Positions 24,654-32,485 of a DNA stretch of 64,000 nt are shown here, one piece after another. The stretch comes from Epsilonproteobacteria bacterium tcs-49. Its GTDB lineage: Bacteria; Campylobacterota; Campylobacteria; Campylobacterales; Sulfurovaceae. Location of the stretch: assembly GCA_002049495.1 (NCBI GenBank), contig LLYS01000012.1:17479-81478 (forward strand), given 5' to 3'. Below the pieces are notes generated by a model. That model ran no database searches. It was not told where the DNA came from and worked only from the letters and a program-made list of their open reading frames with translations. How positions within the stretch are numbered: position 1 is the stretch's first letter; each line of letters begins with the position of its first letter. Position numbers and translations under genes: made by a program.

Positions 24654-26060
24654 CTAATTCCTGATCTTTTCTATGGTAGAGGTGGTTGAGCGCCCTTCGA
24701 CGAAATCGATCAGCTTGACCTCTTTGGCGATATCGCTGCCCACGACCTCTTTGCCCTCATAATCCGCGCCCTTTACCAGCACGTCGGGCTGTACCGCTTT
24801 GATCAGCTCGTAGGGGGTATCCTCCTCAAAAAGCACCACGTGGTCCACCACTTCCAGCGCCGCCAGCAGATACGCCCGGTCGTATTCGCCGTTGACGGGG
24901 CGACCCTCACCTTTGAGCCGGCGTACCGACTCGTCGCTGTTAAGCCCCACGATCAGCACGTCGCCCTCGGCTTTTGCTTTTTCCAGGTACTGTACGTGCC
25001 CCAGATGCAAAATATCGAAACAACCGTTGGTAAAGATAATCTTCTTGCCCCGGCTACGCAGATCCTTGCACAGCTCCTTGATCTGCTCGCAATCTTTGAT
25101 ATGCTCGTCGCTGCTGCTTTTGTGCAGCGAGGATTCATACTCGATCACCTCTTCGATGCTCACCGTAGCACTGCCCAGCTTGCCCACGGCGACCGCGGCG
25201 GCGGAGTTGGCAAAAGCGGCCGCTTGTTTGATGTCGTGGCCGCACGCCAGCGCGAAGCCCAGCGAAGCCAGCACCGTATCCCCCGCGCCGGTGACGTCGT
25301 ACACTTCCCGCGCGACGGTGGGGATGACGTGCATATCCTCGCCGAAGATCGCGATCCCGTCTTCGGAGAGGGTCACGACGGCGTATTCCAGATCCAGATC
25401 GGTGCGCAGTTTGTTGCCCACCCGCTGCAGCTCGCTTTTGGCGTCGATGCCCGTCGCTTCGGAAGCTTCCTTTCGGTTTGGCGTGATCAGATAGGCGCCT
25501 TTGTACTTCTCATAATCGGTCCCTTTGGGATCGACCAGCACTTTGCGATCCGCTTTTTTGGCGATCTTGATCAGTTCACGGGTGAGCCTGTCGGTGAGCA
25601 CCCCCTTGCCGTAATCGGAAAGCAGCACGATATCCACGTCGATGATCGCCGTTTCATAATACTCCAGTATCTTGTTTTCAAGCTCTCTGCTGATATCTTC
25701 CTTGCTTTCGTTGTCAAAGCGTACCACCTGGTGTTTTTGCGCGATGACGCGGCTTTTTTTGCTGGTCTTGCGTCCCGCTTCCACAAAGAGGCGATCCTCA
25801 TACTTATCCAGCAGCGAGCGCATACTTTTAGCGTTATCATCATCGCCCACGACGCTGACGACGCGCAGCCGCGCCCCCATAGTCTTGAGGTTGTTGATCA
25901 CATTGCCAGCGCCGCCGAGTACCATCGATTCGTTTTGTACCTCTACGACCTGCACGGGAGCTTCGGGGGAGATACGTTCGCAATCGCCCCACAGGTAGTG
26001 ATCGATCATCAAATCGCCGATCACCATGATTCTTGGGTCACGTCCTTTAAGTTCAAGCAT
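24654..26060 (-). CDS. hldE: Bifunctional heptose-7-phosphate kinase / heptose-1-phosphate adenylyltransferase
   Basis: Cytosolic enzyme carrying out two steps of ADP-heptose synthesis. The N-terminal PfkB/ribokinase domain (about 1-310) holds [24 protein letters not shown] and the C-terminal anion-hole motif [10 protein letters not shown]. The C-terminal nucleotidyltransferase domain (about 335-468) has [20 protein letters not shown] with the HxGH motif. The ATG at 26060 is preferred over one at 26078 because it has AAAGGGG at seven bases and starts with the family's [15 protein letters not shown]. It overlaps the end of hldD by eight bases. Confidence 0.95.
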   Translation of the reverse strand: MLELKGRDPRIMVIGDLMIDHYLWGDCERISPEAPVQVVEVQNESMVLGGAGNVINNLKTMGARLRVVSVVGDDDNAKSMRSLLDKYEDRLFVEAGRKTSKKSRVIAQKHQVVRFDNESKEDISRELENKILEYYETAIIDVDIVLLSDYGKGVLTDRLTRELIKIAKKADRKVLVDPKGTDYEKYKGAYLITPNRKEASEATGIDAKSELQRVGNKLRTDLDLEYAVVTLSEDGIAIFGEDMHVIPTVAREVYDVTGAGDTVLASLGFALACGHDIKQAAAFANSAAAVAVGKLGSATVSIEEVIEYESSLHKSSSDEHIKDCEQIKELCKDLRSRGKKIIFTNGCFDILHLGHVQYLEKAKAEGDVLIVGLNSDESVRRLKGEGRPVNGEYDRAYLLAALEVVDHVVLFEEDTPYELIKAVQPDVLVKGADYEGKEVVGSDIAKEVKLIDFVEGRSTTSTIEKIRN

Positions 26061-27042
26061 CAAACAACCCCTTTTCATATATAGTTTTGATATCGTTTAC
26101 GTAATCTTCGATCCCCGCTTCGAGACTGAAGCGCGGTTCATACCCCAGCTTTTCCTTCGTCTTGGCGATGTCGGCTTCGGTATGGTTTTGGTAAAAGCTG
26201 TAGGGGTTGTCAAAGTATTCGATCTGCTTCTCCATCCCCAGGCTGGCGTTGAGCCCCGCGACGATATCTTTAAACATCCGCGCGTTGCCGCTGCCCACGT
26301 TATACACGCCGCTCTGCCCCGCCGTGGCGGCTTTGATATTGGCTTGTACCACATCGTCGATATAGACGAAATCACGCTTTTGCTCGCCGTATTTGAACAA
26401 TCTGGGATTTTTGCCCGCGAGCATCTGCAGTCCCAGCTGCAAAATCATCGAAGCGGTGGTGCCTTTATAGAGTTCTCGCGGTCCGTATACGTTGAAATAG
26501 CGCAAGCCTGCGATGGTGATATCGCTCTTTTGCATATACTCATAGGCGATATTGTCCATCATCAGTTTGCTAAAGCCGTAAACGTTTTCGGGTTCTTCGC
26601 CGCTGCCCACGCTGTTGGGCGCGGGGGAGTTGCCGTAGGTCCCCGCGCTGCTGGCATAGACCATCGCAGCGTTTTTGCGCACGCACATATCCAGCAGGTC
26701 TTTAAACGCGTTGACGTTGGTTTGCACCATCAGCTTTTGATCCATCACCGTCGTATCCGAAATCGCCGCCTGGTGAAACATATAATCAAAATCCATCTCC
26801 TCCAGCCGCGCCAGATCGGCGGCGCAGTTGATATCGCCGCTGATCACTTCGCCGTTAAAACCGATCAGGTTTTTAAAATGCCCCAGACTGGTAAAGTGGC
26901 CGTTCTCAAACTTGGCGCTGCCTCTGAAAGAATCAAAAACCACCACCTTACAATTTGGATAATTGTTTTGTAGGTAAAAGGCTACGTTGGCTCCGATGAA
27001 GCCCGCGCCTCCCGTGATGATAACCGTTTTCTTGTTAAACAT
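26053..27042 (-). CDS. hldD: ADP-L-glycero-D-manno-heptose 6-epimerase
   Basis: NADP-dependent epimerase completing ADP-L-glycero-beta-D-manno-heptose. 329-residue extended SDR: VIITGGAGFIGANVAFYLQ at the N-terminus (Rossmann GxxGxxG), SSAGTYG and VYGFSKLMMDN (Tyr-x3-Lys) near 130-165, and RYFNVYGPRE in the substrate domain. Full length. ATG at 27042 overlaps gmhB by eight bases, so gmhB, hldD and hldE are all coupled. Confidence 0.95.
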   Translation of the reverse strand: MFNKKTVIITGGAGFIGANVAFYLQNNYPNCKVVVFDSFRGSAKFENGHFTSLGHFKNLIGFNGEVISGDINCAADLARLEEMDFDYMFHQAAISDTTVMDQKLMVQTNVNAFKDLLDMCVRKNAAMVYASSAGTYGNSPAPNSVGSGEEPENVYGFSKLMMDNIAYEYMQKSDITIAGLRYFNVYGPRELYKGTTASMILQLGLQMLAGKNPRLFKYGEQKRDFVYIDDVVQANIKAATAGQSGVYNVGSGNARMFKDIVAGLNASLGMEKQIEYFDNPYSFYQNHTEADIAKTKEKLGYEPRFSLEAGIEDYVNDIKTIYEKGLFDA

Positions 27043-27553
27043 GTAAAACCTTTTGTAACTGCTCTATTGTTTCTATCTCTATATTCGCCGCGTCGCTTTT
27101 TGCGCCGACGATGATCCTGGTTCCGATGCCCGCTTTTTGCGCGGCTTGCATATCGCTTGGTTTATCCCCGACCATAATAGAGTTTTTCAAATCTATATTA
27201 TAGCGTTTTGCAGCTTCAAGCAGCATTCCCGCTTCGGGCTTTCTGCACTCACACCCCTCTTCGGGGCCGTGGGGGCAGAAAAACACCTCCGTTATCTCTA
27301 TGCCCGCTTTGGCAAGTTCGCTTTTCATATGCGCCGTTACCGCTTCGAAATCTTCGCGGGTGTAGTATCCCCGGCCGATCCCGGACTGGTTGGTAACGAC
27401 AAAGATCGGGGCTTGAACGCTTCGTAAAACCTCAAACAGCCCCGGCATAAATTCAAAATCCTCTTTTCTATGGACATAGCCGTGATCAACGTTGATCACT
27501 CCGTCTCTATCTAAAAAGAGCGCTTTTTGTAATTTTGGTTGTGTGTTGCGCAT
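27035..27553 (-). CDS. gmhB: D,D-heptose 1,7-bisphosphate phosphatase
   Basis: HAD-superfamily phosphatase removing the 7-phosphate of heptose bisphosphate. 172 residues with LFLDRDGVINVDHGYV (DxD motif) near 12-27, VVTNQSGIGRG, the zinc-binding loop FFCPHGPEEGCECRKP and MVGDKPSDMQAA. ATG at 27553. First gene of the heptose operon, which with the three following genes encodes the whole route from sedoheptulose 7-phosphate to ADP-heptose; the intermediate HBP is also a known innate immune signal in pathogens. Confidence 0.95.
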   Translation of the reverse strand: MRNTQPKLQKALFLDRDGVINVDHGYVHRKEDFEFMPGLFEVLRSVQAPIFVVTNQSGIGRGYYTREDFEAVTAHMKSELAKAGIEITEVFFCPHGPEEGCECRKPEAGMLLEAAKRYNIDLKNSIMVGDKPSDMQAAQKAGIGTRIIVGAKSDAANIEIETIEQLQKVLHV

Positions 27554-27581
27554 CGTATCACTTTTCCTTTTATATCATATT

Positions 27582-27637
27582 ATTATAACCCAAGGTGATA
27601 TAATCTCATATTAATTTAAACAAAACTCGGTTATAAT
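27582..27637. promoter_or_regulatory. Divergent -10 boxes for the heptose operon and cytochrome c553
   Basis: A minus-strand TATAAT at 27587-27582 lies 29 bases before gmhB. A plus-strand TATAAT at 27632-27637 lies 35 bases before the cytochrome gene. Neither has a strong -35 hexamer. The rest of this 119-base gap is AT-rich with no other structure seen. Confidence 0.5.
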
Positions 27638-27672
27638 CGACTCTGAAATTTTTAACACACAAGGGGAAATAT

Positions 27673-27957
27673 ATGAAAAAAGCAATTATCGCTACTGCTG
27701 TTGCAGGTACAATGACTATCGCTTCTGCCGCGTACAACGTTGCAGTATGTAAGGGATGTCACGGTCAAAACTTCGAGAAAAAAGCACTTGGTGCAAGCAA
27801 AGTCGTAAAAGATATGGCTAAAGCCGATATCGTTGCAGCGCTTAAAGGGTACAAAAACGGAACATACGGCGGAGCTATGAAAGGTACTATGCTAGGACAG
27901 GTTGCGAACCTTACTGAAGCCGATATGAACGAGATCGCAGAAACATACGGTAAATAA
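27673..27957 (+). CDS. Periplasmic cytochrome c553-type protein
   Basis: 94-residue precursor. A Sec signal peptide (about 1-19, ending TIASA) precedes a single heme c site CKGCH (26-30). The C-terminal Met-rich segment GAMKGTMLGQV provides the likely axial methionine. The size matches the small c553 electron carriers common in Campylobacterota, which shuttle electrons from cytochrome bc1 or periplasmic dehydrogenases to terminal reductases or oxidases. ATG at 27673 follows AAGGGGAAATAT. Monocistronic, with a strong terminator right after the stop. Confidence 0.92.
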   Translation: MKKAIIATAVAGTMTIASAAYNVAVCKGCHGQNFEKKALGASKVVKDMAKADIVAALKGYKNGTYGGAMKGTMLGQVANLTEADMNEIAETYGK

Positions 27958-27972
27958 TTTACCGTACTGTAT

Positions 27973-28006
27973 GTAACTAAAAGTAGTCTTCGCTACTTTT
28001 AGTTAC
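27973..28006 (+). terminator. Strong hairpin after cytochrome c553
   Basis: Perfect 14-bp stem GTAACTAAAAGTAG / CTACTTTTAGTTAC with a six-base TCTTCG loop, followed by ACTTTTACCC. It is symmetric enough to act on either strand. Confidence 0.8.
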
Positions 28007-28062
28007 ACTTTTACCCCCGAATTTAACTAACTTTTTTTTCTAAACTCCCTCCACCTTTAATT

Positions 28063-28071
28063 TGCTATAAT
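28063..28071 (+). promoter_or_regulatory. Extended -10 promoter of the FTR-rhodanese gene
   Basis: TGC-TATAAT, a perfect extended -10, lies 49 bases before the ATG at 28121. No clear -35 element. Confidence 0.55.
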
Positions 28072-28120
28072 CTGCATTTACATTAATGATTTATAAATAA
28101 TTACACGATTAGGACTTTCT

Positions 28121-28858
28121 ATGCAAAATATCGATATGAACTCCCCAGAATTCAAAGCGGAGATGGAAAAAACTGTCAAATTCACCGATAAGGTATGCAA
28201 CCAGTTCGGCTTTGCCTACAACCCCGAAAAAGAGATCAACGAGGGTGTGACCATGGGTCTGGCGCGCAACAAGCTGATGTACGGCAAGCGCTACTGCCCC
28301 TGTTTTATGGTGATCGGCGAAACCGAGGAGGAGCGAAAAGCGGCCGATAACCGCATCTGCCCCTGTAAACCCGCCCTGGAGGAGGAGATCCCAAACGACG
28401 GCAAATGCCACTGCGGTATCTTCTGTACCCCCGAGTACGCCAAGCTGCACGCTTCCGAGGACAGCGCCGAGGAAACCGCGCACACCCACAGCAGAGGCTT
28501 GACGAAAGAGGAGGCGGAGTACCTCGTGCAAAAAGAGCAGCTTGACGGCGACGAGCTCGAATCGCTGCTGGAAGCCAGACAGCTGGGCATAGTCGAGTTT
28601 GAACTGATCGACTGCCGCGAAGAGATGGAGTACAAGATGGCGCGTATCGTCGGCACGGACAAGTTGATGCCCACCAGCCGCTTCTACGCCGAAGCCAACG
28701 AGATGACGGATAAAATGGATAAACAGCTCATCATCTACTGCCACACCGGCAGCCGCAGCTACCAGGTCCAGCACACCATGAAATCCATGGGCTTTAAAAA
28801 AGTGGGCAACTTAACACCCGGTATCGTAGGCTTTCACGGGGAGATCGAGAAGGGATGA
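28121..28858 (+). CDS. Ferredoxin-thioredoxin reductase catalytic domain fused to rhodanese
   Basis: 245-residue cytosolic fusion. Residues about 20-105 match the catalytic beta chain of ferredoxin:thioredoxin reductase: Cys pairs CPC (59-61), CPC (80-82), CHC (96-98) and Cys102, the set that holds a 4Fe-4S cluster beside a redox-active disulfide. Residues about 140-245 form a rhodanese domain with catalytic Cys207 in YCHTGSRS. The fusion suggests ferredoxin-linked reduction of a persulfide or disulfide, plausible in a sulfur oxidiser, but the reaction is unproven. ATG at 28121 follows AGGACTTTCT. Its stop overlaps the dapE start (ATGA). Confidence 0.88.
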   Translation: MQNIDMNSPEFKAEMEKTVKFTDKVCNQFGFAYNPEKEINEGVTMGLARNKLMYGKRYCPCFMVIGETEEERKAADNRICPCKPALEEEIPNDGKCHCGIFCTPEYAKLHASEDSAEETAHTHSRGLTKEEAEYLVQKEQLDGDELESLLEARQLGIVEFELIDCREEMEYKMARIVGTDKLMPTSRFYAEANEMTDKMDKQLIIYCHTGSRSYQVQHTMKSMGFKKVGNLTPGIVGFHGEIEKG

Positions 28859-29961
28859 AACGCTTAAACACGGTTGATCTGTTTTTAAAACTGCTCTCCT
28901 TTCCCTCCATCACCCCCGACGATGCGGGTTCGCTGCAATTTATCCGGGAGTACCTGAGCGATTTTGAGGCGATCGAGATCGACAGGGAGGAGGTGAAAAA
29001 TCTCTTTCTGTATAAAAAGTTCGGCGAAGGGCCACACCTGTGCTTCGCGGGGCACGTGGACGTGGTGCCCCCAGGTGACGGCTGGGACACCAACCCCTTT
29101 GTCCCCGTCATCCACGAAGGCGACATCTACGCCAGAGGCTCGCAGGATATGAAAAGCGGCGTAGCCGCGTTTGTACAGGCGGTGCGGGAGTGTGAAAGCT
29201 TCGACGGTACCTTGTCGCTGATTTTGACAAGTGATGAGGAGGGTGACGCCAAATATGGCACGCTGGAAGTGCTGAAATATCTGGAAGAGAAAAAGATGCT
29301 GCCCGATAGCTGCATCGTGGCCGAACCCACCTGCGAAGAGCGCTTCGGCGACGCGATCAAAGTGGGCAGACGGGGTTCCATCAACGGCGTACTCAAACTC
29401 GGGGGTTTGCAGGGACACGCCGCCTATCCCGAAAAAGCGGACAACCCCATCCACAACATCGCCCCCGTTTTAGCAAAGATCGCGGGTTACGACCTGGACC
29501 GGGGAGACGAATATTTCGCCCCCAGCAAATTTGTCATCACCGATCTGCGCTCGGGCATGGAGGTCACAAACGTCACCCCGGGTACGTTGAAGATGATGTT
29601 TAACGTGCGAAACTCCACGAAAACGGACCAAAAGCGGATCAAAGAGTTTATCGCCGAAGCGTTTACGGGGTTGGATTACACCCTTGAACTTTCCCAGGGG
29701 TCCTACCCTTTCCGTACCGATACCAAAGCACAGATTGTAAAAAGTATGGTACACTCTGTAAAACAGATTACGGGTATCGAACCCAAACTCTCAACCGCAG
29801 GCGGTACCAGCGATGCGCGCTATATCGCGCAATTTGGGATCGACGTCGTGGAGTTCGGCGTGCGCAACGACCGCATCCACGCCCCCAACGAACGCACCGC
29901 CGTACAAGAGGTCGAGGATCTGTACGAAGTGTTTAAACACACCTTGAGGAGTTTTGCATGA
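28855..29961 (+). CDS. dapE: Succinyl-diaminopimelate desuccinylase
   Basis: Cytosolic di-zinc amidohydrolase of the M20 family producing LL-diaminopimelate for lysine and peptidoglycan. 368 residues. Metal ligands are visible in FAGHVDVVPPGD (His), ARGSQDMKSGV (Asp), TSDEEGDA (catalytic and ligand Glu) and NDRIHAPNE (C-terminal His); STAGGTSDARY is the typical substrate loop. ATG at 28855 overlaps the upstream stop by four bases. It is followed by an overlapping thioredoxin gene. Confidence 0.94.
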   Translation: MKRLNTVDLFLKLLSFPSITPDDAGSLQFIREYLSDFEAIEIDREEVKNLFLYKKFGEGPHLCFAGHVDVVPPGDGWDTNPFVPVIHEGDIYARGSQDMKSGVAAFVQAVRECESFDGTLSLILTSDEEGDAKYGTLEVLKYLEEKKMLPDSCIVAEPTCEERFGDAIKVGRRGSINGVLKLGGLQGHAAYPEKADNPIHNIAPVLAKIAGYDLDRGDEYFAPSKFVITDLRSGMEVTNVTPGTLKMMFNVRNSTKTDQKRIKEFIAEAFTGLDYTLELSQGSYPFRTDTKAQIVKSMVHSVKQITGIEPKLSTAGGTSDARYIAQFGIDVVEFGVRNDRIHAPNERTAVQEVEDLYEVFKHTLRSFA

Positions 29962-30338
29962 TGCGATCACTGTTACTTTCACTGCTGTTATCTTTGAGTG
30001 CATTCGGGGCGTCGCTGGAGTGGGAAGACTCTCTGGACGACGTGATCGACGCGCCCGCGATGGTGATGATCGAAACCGCCTACTGTCCCTGGTGCAAACG
30101 GATGAAGTTTACGACGCTGCGGGATGAGAAGGTGGTCAAAGAGTTGGCTCCCTTTACGGCCGTACGCATGTACAAAAGCGACTGGAACCGCTTGCAGATC
30201 GATCATGTGAAGATGGTACCCACCGTTTATTTTCTCGATCACAACAAAAAGATCATCAAAAAGGTCGTCGGATTCTGGGAAGCGAGCGACTTTCTCACCG
30301 ACATCAAGGATGTCAAAGAGCAGCTTAGCCTCCGGTGA
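29958..30338 (+). CDS. Periplasmic thioredoxin-like protein
   Basis: 126-residue precursor. A signal peptide (about 1-17, LLLSLLLSLSAFGA) is followed by a thioredoxin fold with active site CPWC at 43-46 (ETAYCPWCKRMK) and cis-proline loop KMVPTVYF. It is probably a periplasmic thiol reductase or disulfide-handling protein related to DsbD C-terminal domains, perhaps serving cytochrome c maturation or protein repair. ATG at 29958 overlaps the dapE stop by four bases. Partner unknown. Confidence 0.88.
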   Translation: MMRSLLLSLLLSLSAFGASLEWEDSLDDVIDAPAMVMIETAYCPWCKRMKFTTLRDEKVVKELAPFTAVRMYKSDWNRLQIDHVKMVPTVYFLDHNKKIIKKVVGFWEASDFLTDIKDVKEQLSLR

Positions 30339-30387
30339 CTTTACATGTCATGATACGGATTTTTCTTTTACTTATTTTACTTTAACG

Positions 30388-30407
30388 AAGCGGGCCGACG
30401 CCCGCTT
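30388..30407 (+). terminator. Hairpin after the thioredoxin gene
   Basis: Inverted repeat AAGCGGGC-CGAC-GCCCGCTT, 50 bases after the thioredoxin stop, followed by only TTGATG. Stem good, U-tract poor; may act as a weak terminator ahead of the next gene. Confidence 0.45.
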
Positions 30408-30439
30408 TGATGCAGTACGATCTCCCCAAAGGATATCAA

Positions 30440-32482
30440 GTGCGAATATACGAAACACTCACCGCCAAACTTTTTTTTCTTCTGCTTTTTCTCCTCGCTT
30501 CCGTTTCGCTGGCGTTGTGGCTTACGGCGGTTAATACCGCATCGGAACTCTCCCTGGCCACCTCCCATTCCCGGGCGGAAACCCGATTTCAAGCCGCGGA
30601 AAAAAACCTGCTTTCTCTGCAAAAACGTTTACGGCAGGAGGGGGAAAATGTAGCGAAGGATTTGGGGCTGGTTCTGGATATGGCGCTTCTGCACAGCTAC
30701 AAAGCTTCGGACAAGGGAGCCCGCCTGCCCGCCGGACACTCGCAAAAAGTGCTGCGGCAGCTGCAAAAGTACGGCCTCGGCGACAGGGGTGACACCCTGG
30801 CCCTCTACGGTGCTTCGGGTAACCTCGTAGCCTTTACAACGGCCGATACTTCCGGCTACGCCCCCACGCAAACGGCCCCCGTTCCTTTGCGGCTCAACAA
30901 CCCCGATCCCGGGATAACCTTTTCGGCTACCCCCAACCCCCAAATGGAGCACATAACCCCGCTGAAGGTAGAGGGAACCCCGGTGGGCTATTTTCGACAA
31001 AGCAGCGCTCTATCTCCCTTGTTGCGGCAAGACGCAAACTCCGAAAGCTGCCTTGTTCTACAAACTCCGCAGCAGCGCTTTTTACTCACACAAAGCTGCA
31101 ATCCTGCGCTTCCCGACACGCTATTTAACGGCTTTGACACCTCCGACGCCAAAATACAAAGCCTCAAAAGGGAGCACTACTTCCTCCACCGTTACGATCC
31201 GCCGTTTCCCTTTATCCTCTTTCTCGCCGATCCCAAAGAGGCTTACGACGGAATCATGGCGTCGATGCACAAACAAACGGCCGTTATCGTCATACTCTTT
31301 TTGCTCCTTGCTGCCGCCGCCGTTTCCCTCTTTGCCAAAAATATACTCCTCGCCCCCCTAGCGTCACTGTCTGCGGCGATGGGACGCTTGTCGCGGGGAG
31401 AGTACGAAGATTGCGAAATCCAAAGCAAAGATGAATTGGGTACCTTGACCCACGCCCTGAACAAAGCGACACACAGTATCGAGCGCAGGGAGCACGCCAC
31501 GACGCGCAACTACGAAGAGGTCATTTTGGCGATGGTCGATATTATCGAGCAGCGTGATACCTACACCGCGGGGCACAGCAGGCGCGTCGCCGAATACTGC
31601 GAGCGCATCGCCCGCTCCATGGGCATGGGGCAAGAAACCGTACAAAAGCTTTATAAAGCCGCTTTGCTGCACGACATCGGCAAGATCCAGACCCCCGACA
31701 GCGTACTGCTCAAACCCGGCAAACTCAACGCTTTGGAAGAGCGGCTGCTGCAACAACACGTCAGCGCCAGTGATGCCATCTTGAGTAAGCTCACCATCTA
31801 CAAAGAGTTGGCCAATATCGTCAAATACCACCATGAGTGTTACGACGGCAGCGGTTATCCGTTTGGCCTCAAAGGCGAAAATATTCCGCTGCTTTCACGC
31901 ATCATGAGCGTAGCCGACGCGTTTGACGCCATGACCACCAACCGTGTTTACAAACCGAGACTCAATATTGAACAGGCTCTAAAACAGCTGCAGCGACACG
32001 CCGGTACCCAGTTTGACCCCGAAGTGGTCGCCCATGCCAAGGAAGCGCTCAAGGATGTCATCTTGCAGACCCAGATCGCAACCCTGCCCGCAACGGATAT
32101 CGACAAAGAGCGTTTCGCCTACTTTTTCAAAGACAACCTGACCGGAGTATATAATTTGGATTATCTGCGTATGCTGCTTAATAAAAATATCTACAAAGAC
32201 AGCCCCGCCTACGCCCTCATGCTTAAAAACTTTTCCTCATATAACGAGCGGCACGGTTGGGAAGCGGGCAACCGCTTTTTACGGGAGTTTGCCCAGTCGC
32301 TGCGTAGCCTCTACCCCCGGGCTCCCCTGTTTCGCATCGAGGGGGATGACTTTATCGTCATCGCCGACGGGGTGGACGCAAAGGCTTTACAGGCGATGCA
32401 AAAAGAGAGGGTCACGATTGAGATCAAGCGGGTCGACCTGGAAAAGGTCGTCGCTTTTCAAACGCTCAAAAGCGCTTTGTAG
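30440..32482 (+). CDS. Membrane HD-GYP phosphodiesterase with degenerate GGDEF-like C-terminus
   Basis: About 680 residues from a GTG at 30440, chosen for AAGGA at six bases and because it places the first membrane helix (KLFFLLLFLLASVSLALWLTAV) at the N-terminus. A periplasmic sensor region, a second helix (near 280-300) and a HAMP-like linker follow. The HD-GYP domain has AGHSRRVAEYCERIARSMG, ALLHDIGKIQTPD and YHHECYDGSGYPFGLKG, so c-di-GMP hydrolysis is likely. The last ~130 residues (LTGVYNLDYLRMLL ... RIEGDDFIVI) look like a GGDEF domain with EGDDF in place of GGDEF, probably non-cyclising. Confidence 0.88.
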   Translation: MRIYETLTAKLFFLLLFLLASVSLALWLTAVNTASELSLATSHSRAETRFQAAEKNLLSLQKRLRQEGENVAKDLGLVLDMALLHSYKASDKGARLPAGHSQKVLRQLQKYGLGDRGDTLALYGASGNLVAFTTADTSGYAPTQTAPVPLRLNNPDPGITFSATPNPQMEHITPLKVEGTPVGYFRQSSALSPLLRQDANSESCLVLQTPQQRFLLTQSCNPALPDTLFNGFDTSDAKIQSLKREHYFLHRYDPPFPFILFLADPKEAYDGIMASMHKQTAVIVILFLLLAAAAVSLFAKNILLAPLASLSAAMGRLSRGEYEDCEIQSKDELGTLTHALNKATHSIERREHATTRNYEEVILAMVDIIEQRDTYTAGHSRRVAEYCERIARSMGMGQETVQKLYKAALLHDIGKIQTPDSVLLKPGKLNALEERLLQQHVSASDAILSKLTIYKELANIVKYHHECYDGSGYPFGLKGENIPLLSRIMSVADAFDAMTTNRVYKPRLNIEQALKQLQRHAGTQFDPEVVAHAKEALKDVILQTQIATLPATDIDKERFAYFFKDNLTGVYNLDYLRMLLNKNIYKDSPAYALMLKNFSSYNERHGWEAGNRFLREFAQSLRSLYPRAPLFRIEGDDFIVIADGVDAKALQAMQKERVTIEIKRVDLEKVVAFQTLKSAL

Positions 32483-32485
32483 CCG

